Source: an uncultured Flavobacteriales bacterium
GTDB taxonomy: Bacteria; Bacteroidota; Bacteroidia; Flavobacteriales_D; Sanyastnellaceae
Reading direction: 5' to 3'
DNA length: 16,985 nt
Assembly (NCBI GenBank): GCA_937967465.1
Contig: CALBSW010000132.1
Location: 1-16,985 of the forward strand
The notes below the pieces were generated by a model, which ran no database searches, was not told where the DNA came from, and saw nothing but the letters and a program-made list of their open reading frames with translations. How positions within the stretch are numbered: the stretch's first letter is position 1; every line of letters begins with the position of its first letter. Shown here piece after piece: positions 14,474 through 16,985 of this stretch. Both the position numbers and the translations under genes were made by a program.

Positions 14474-15166
14474 TCAGGCCAGCGCCACATGGAGGAGCTG
14501 CTTGGTGTCGAAGAACGGATCTTCCAGCACGTCGGCGAGTGACCAGGCCGTGATGGGTTCCTGCACGGGTGCCAGTTCCTCGGTCAGATCTCCCCCCTTG
14601 AGGTAAAAGACGCCATTGGCCACCCCGTGGCGGTGCGTGTCGTGCACCAAAGGCCGCACCCAGTCGAGAAAGGCGGGCATGCGCGTGACGGCTCGGCTGA
14701 CGATGAAATCGAACGGCGATCGGTCGGTCAGGCTTTCCGCCCGGCCCCAGACTCCCTGGGCGTTCTGGAGTCCGATGGCGCCGGAGACGGCATCCACCAC
14801 CTTGATTTTCTTGCCAATCGAGTCGCACAAGGTGAAGTCCGCATCGGGGAAGAGGATGGCAAGGGGGATGCCGGGAAATCCGCCGCCAGTGCCGACATCG
14901 AGGATCCGGCTTCCGGGTTCCGGCCGCAGCACCCGGGCCATGGCGAGGCTGTGCAAGACGTGTCGGGTGAAGAAAGCGTCGAGGTCCTTGCGGGAAATGA
15001 CGTTGATTTTGGCGTTCCACTCGCGGTACAGTGGGCCGAGCATGGCCAATTGCTGGCGCTGGGTGTCCGTGATGTCGGGGATGGGCGCGCCAAATTCAGG
15101 AGACTCGCGTTGAAGGGCCGCGATCAAGTGGTCGACGGCGCGAAAATCTGGATCGGTGGGGGCCAC
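14474..15166 (-). CDS. rsmG: 16S rRNA (guanine(527)-N7)-methyltransferase RsmG
   Basis: A 230-residue SAM-dependent methyltransferase that modifies G527 in the 530 loop of 16S rRNA; loss of the enzyme gives low-level streptomycin resistance in other bacteria. The N-terminal helical part contains YREWNAKINVISRKDLDAFF (47-66), the usual RsmG approach to the fold. RILDVGTGGGFPGIPLAI (87-104) is the SAM-binding motif I with the RsmG-typical FPG. LCDSIGKKIKVVDAV (113-127) and FDFIVSRAVTRM follow in order. The start is read as GTG at 15166, two bases after the sigma-factor stop. No ATG in frame gives a fuller protein. The downstream hairpin likely ends the unit. It is not next to mnmG or parAB as in some genomes. 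Confidence 0.95.
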   Translation of the reverse strand: MAPTDPDFRAVDHLIAALQRESPEFGAPIPDITDTQRQQLAMLGPLYREWNAKINVISRKDLDAFFTRHVLHSLAMARVLRPEPGSRILDVGTGGGFPGIPLAILFPDADFTLCDSIGKKIKVVDAVSGAIGLQNAQGVWGRAESLTDRSPFDFIVSRAVTRMPAFLDWVRPLVHDTHRHGVANGVFYLKGGDLTEELAPVQEPITAWSLADVLEDPFFDTKQLLHVALA

Positions 15167-15168
15167 GC

Positions 15169-15801
15169 TCAGAACTGCTCGCGGTCGATTTCGAGCACGC
15201 CGGCCAGGATGTCGCGTGCGCGGAACAGCTGGGCTTTGACCGTACCGAGCGGCAGGTCGAGTTCCTGGCTGATCTCATCGTAGCTGTATTCCTCGAAGTA
15301 CCGCAGTTCCACGAGGCGCCGGTAACGGGGCTTCAACTGGGCCACGACTTCCCGCATCTTGTTGACGCGCTGTTGCTTTTCCAAGGTCTGGCCCGGATCC
15401 AATCCGTCGTCTGCCACCTGGATTTCCATGGTGTCGCCTTCGGAGTCCGTGAAGCCCTTGTCGAGGCTGAGGGCCTTGATGCGCTTCTTCCGGATGAAGT
15501 CAATGGCGCCGTTGGACGCAATCTTGAAGAGCCACGTGGAGAAGGCGAATTTGGGGCTGTATTGCTTCAGGCGGCGGAAGGCCTTGCCGAAGGTCTCGAT
15601 CATCAAGTCCTCCGCGTCGTCCTGGTTGTGGACCATCTTCACCAGCATATAGAAGATGGGCTCCCGGTACCGTTCCATCAGCTCGGCAAAGGCACCCTGG
15701 TCATGGGAGTCCAGAGCGCGTCGAATCAGGCCATAGTCGTACTTGGCCTTGTCGGAGAGGTGGTCGATCACGACCGTCTTGTCGGTGCCCGCTGCGTCCA
15801 T
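15169..15801 (-). CDS. ECF-like sigma-70 family RNA polymerase sigma factor
   Basis: A 210-residue two-domain sigma factor. Region 2 spans about 34-105: GAFAELMERYREPIFYMLVK (36-55), NQDDAEDLMIETFGKAFRRL (59-78), then FSTWLFKIASNGAIDFIRKK (87-106) for core binding and -10 recognition. An acidic linker (117-143) follows. Region 4 spans about 146-198 with a helix-turn-helix in YSYDEISQELDLPLGTVKAQ (172-191), which reads the -35 region. No region 1 or 3 is present, so it is ECF-like. The ATG at 15801 lies 34 bp inside the 3' end of the glycosyltransferase gene in another frame. No anti-sigma factor is adjacent; the next gene is rsmG, two bases on. From memory similar sigma factors are widespread in Bacteroidota. 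The target genes are unknown. Confidence 0.93.
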   Translation of the reverse strand: MDAAGTDKTVVIDHLSDKAKYDYGLIRRALDSHDQGAFAELMERYREPIFYMLVKMVHNQDDAEDLMIETFGKAFRRLKQYSPKFAFSTWLFKIASNGAIDFIRKKRIKALSLDKGFTDSEGDTMEIQVADDGLDPGQTLEKQQRVNKMREVVAQLKPRYRRLVELRYFEEYSYDEISQELDLPLGTVKAQLFRARDILAGVLEIDREQF

Positions 15802-16943
15802 GTTGGCGATGAGGTGAAGTTCGACAAGGTGGCCAGTGCGAGAAATCCCCAGCGAATTGGCCCCCACACGATGGTGGAGAGACCGGCTTTGGCAGGGAAC
15901 CCGAGGTCCTTGGCGAACGCGGACAAGGTAGTGGCGCGAACGGCGAGCGCGACACCTGCGGCCAAGAAGGGTATCCAACCCCCGTTGTGCAAAAGGAGGG
16001 GGGTCCCGCCCCAGCCGGCGCACCCGACCACGAGAAGGTCGAGGGCAGTGTCGAGGGCCAGTCGGCGTTGACTGCGTCGGTCATACCGGGGCGCGGTGGT
16101 GAGGTGCCGACGTTTTCGGCGCAGGCCCTCCGTGATGCTGTTCGCCGGGGCCGTGGGGTTGGCACAACGGGCGGTGGCGGGCGGCAGAGGCTGGACGGTC
16201 AATCCCGCGCGGAGCGCTTGTTGGACGAAGAGGTCGTCATCGCCGCTGGGGACGTCTTCATGCGAGGTGAAGCCACCGAGGGATTGCCATGTGGATTTGC
16301 GGTAGGCCAGGCTGCGGCCGACCGCCATGTAAGGCCGTCCCAAGGCGGCCTCGGCCATGGACTGCCAGGCGATGCGCAAGGCGTCAAAGCGAAGCAGGGG
16401 TGGTCCTCCGAGGGGCAGGCTGGCTCCAAAACACACGTCGGGGCCGGTGCCCTCACCACCGAGTTGGGCGGCCAGTTGGTGCGCCCAATCCGGGCCAGGT
16501 TGACAATCCGCATCGGTGAGGACCAGCCTGTCGTGCGCAGCAGCGGCGATGCCCGCTGACAGGGCGTCCTTCTTTCCAGGTCGGCTTTTGTGGTGACGCA
16601 CGACGGTGATGCGGTCGTCCGTCTTGGCCTGCTCCAACAGCCAACGCTCTGTCCCATCCGTGCTGCCGTCGTCGACCACCACCCATTGGATGGCCCAATC
16701 CGCGGGGAACTCCTGACTTCGCCAGGCTGGCCACATCCTCTGGAGCGCGGGCAGGTCGTTGTGCGTGCAGACAATCAAGGAGACCCCGCGGTCTACGGCA
16801 GGCGCAGCATCCGCTGTCGCCGAGACGTGTTTCTGACACCGAGACCAAGATCTGGCCCAGCGCAAGTCCCAGAAGATCCTCAGGGCTGCGGGCAGCGCCA
16901 AGGCCAAGGCCCATGCCGATGCGCCCAAGCCCAGTGTCGCCAT
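15768..16943 (-). CDS. Membrane-anchored family 2 glycosyltransferase
   Basis: A 391-residue protein. An N-terminal hydrophobic helix (about 4-24) precedes a GT-A domain: VSLIVCTHNDLPAL (54-67), VVVDDGSTDGTE (88-99) for nucleotide-sugar binding, LVLTDADCQPG (140-150) with the metal-binding DxD, and SGDDDLFVQ (233-241) with the likely catalytic acidic residues. A basic cluster, GLRRKRRH (273-280), is in the place of the Q/RxxRW motif. Two or three hydrophobic segments (about 298-316, 322-336, 355-375) end it. Such proteins transfer sugars to lipid or polysaccharide acceptors on the cytoplasmic face of the inner membrane. The acceptor cannot be inferred. The ATG at 16943 overlaps the stop of an upstream frame as TGATG, which supports it over the GTG at 16979. 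The 3' end overlaps the sigma-factor gene by 34 bp. Confidence 0.9.
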   Translation of the reverse strand: MATLGLGASAWALALALPAALRIFWDLRWARSWSRCQKHVSATADAAPAVDRGVSLIVCTHNDLPALQRMWPAWRSQEFPADWAIQWVVVDDGSTDGTERWLLEQAKTDDRITVVRHHKSRPGKKDALSAGIAAAAHDRLVLTDADCQPGPDWAHQLAAQLGGEGTGPDVCFGASLPLGGPPLLRFDALRIAWQSMAEAALGRPYMAVGRSLAYRKSTWQSLGGFTSHEDVPSGDDDLFVQQALRAGLTVQPLPPATARCANPTAPANSITEGLRRKRRHLTTAPRYDRRSQRRLALDTALDLLVVGCAGWGGTPLLLHNGGWIPFLAAGVALAVRATTLSAFAKDLGFPAKAGLSTIVWGPIRWGFLALATLSNFTSSPTWTQRAPTRRS

Positions 16944-16985
16944 CAGGTGGTGTAGTTGTACTCCAACCCCTCGTTCCACCCATCG
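16943..16985 (-). CDS. C-terminal tail of an upstream gene (partial)
   Basis: The minus strand at the window edge contains 13 codons ending DGWNEGLEYNYTT and a TGA stop (16943-16945). The A of that stop is the first base of the glycosyltransferase ATG, the same TGATG junction seen elsewhere in this window. That spacing suggests a real upstream gene whose body lies beyond the edge. Too little is visible to name it. Confidence 0.4.
   Translation of the reverse strand, partial: DGWNEGLEYNYTT

Noticed and set aside
14268..15020. A 250-codon minus-strand frame overlapping rsmG and the spacer
   Set aside because: It is a shifted frame of rsmG, very rich in Arg/Pro/His, and the real RsmG motifs are in the other frame.
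1..16985. Mobile elements, CRISPR arrays, toxin-antitoxin or defence genes
   Set aside because: No transposase, integrase, direct-repeat array, nuclease or paired small-gene signature is seen; the content is housekeeping with uniform base composition.

Overview
The window is a gene-dense, GC-rich stretch of an ordinary bacterial chromosome. It most likely comes from a high-GC member of the Bacteroidota (Flavobacteriales-like). Three things point there. The first is a PadR regulator paired with a PspC protein that carries the N-terminal extension I associate with this phylum. The second is a menaquinone cluster with a short MenE, in an order I recall from flavobacteria. The third is several start-proximal TAnnTTTG boxes, the Bacteroidota -7 promoter element, with few Shine-Dalgarno sequences. 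Genus and species cannot be read from the sequence. I see no rRNA, tRNA, insertion sequence, integrase, CRISPR array or defence system.

Layout. Bases 1-3723 hold a plus-strand run: a 21-bp palindrome (1-21), padR, pspC, sppA and a SpoU/TrmH-family RNA methyltransferase. A strong bidirectional terminator (3770-3806) separates this run from everything to the right, which is on the minus strand. Reading the minus strand from the right edge there are three blocks. (1) The last codons of an unknown gene, a membrane family-2 glycosyltransferase, an ECF-like sigma factor and rsmG (16985-14474). (2) After a 218-bp spacer, a menaquinone operon menI-menF-menD-menB-menA-menC-menE followed by rdgB (14255-6611). 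(3) accA (6526-5573), then an outer-membrane-type lipoprotein with an OmpA-like domain and TPR-like repeats (5529-3826), each with its own -7 box.

How the genes work together. MenF, MenD, MenC, MenE, MenB, a hotdog thioesterase and MenA cover chorismate to demethylmenaquinone, except for the MenH step. The final methyltransferase (MenG/UbiE) is also not in the window. Genes within each run are packed with TGATG or ATGA start-stop overlaps, which implies translational coupling. PadR/PspC/SppA looks like an envelope-stress and membrane-quality group. The OmpA/TPR lipoprotein is the least understood gene here.

I did not find a convincing new multi-gene system. The items most worth following are the OmpA/TPR lipoprotein with its split OmpA domain, the palindrome in front of padR, the structured spacer between rsmG and menI, and the glycosyltransferase/sigma overlap.
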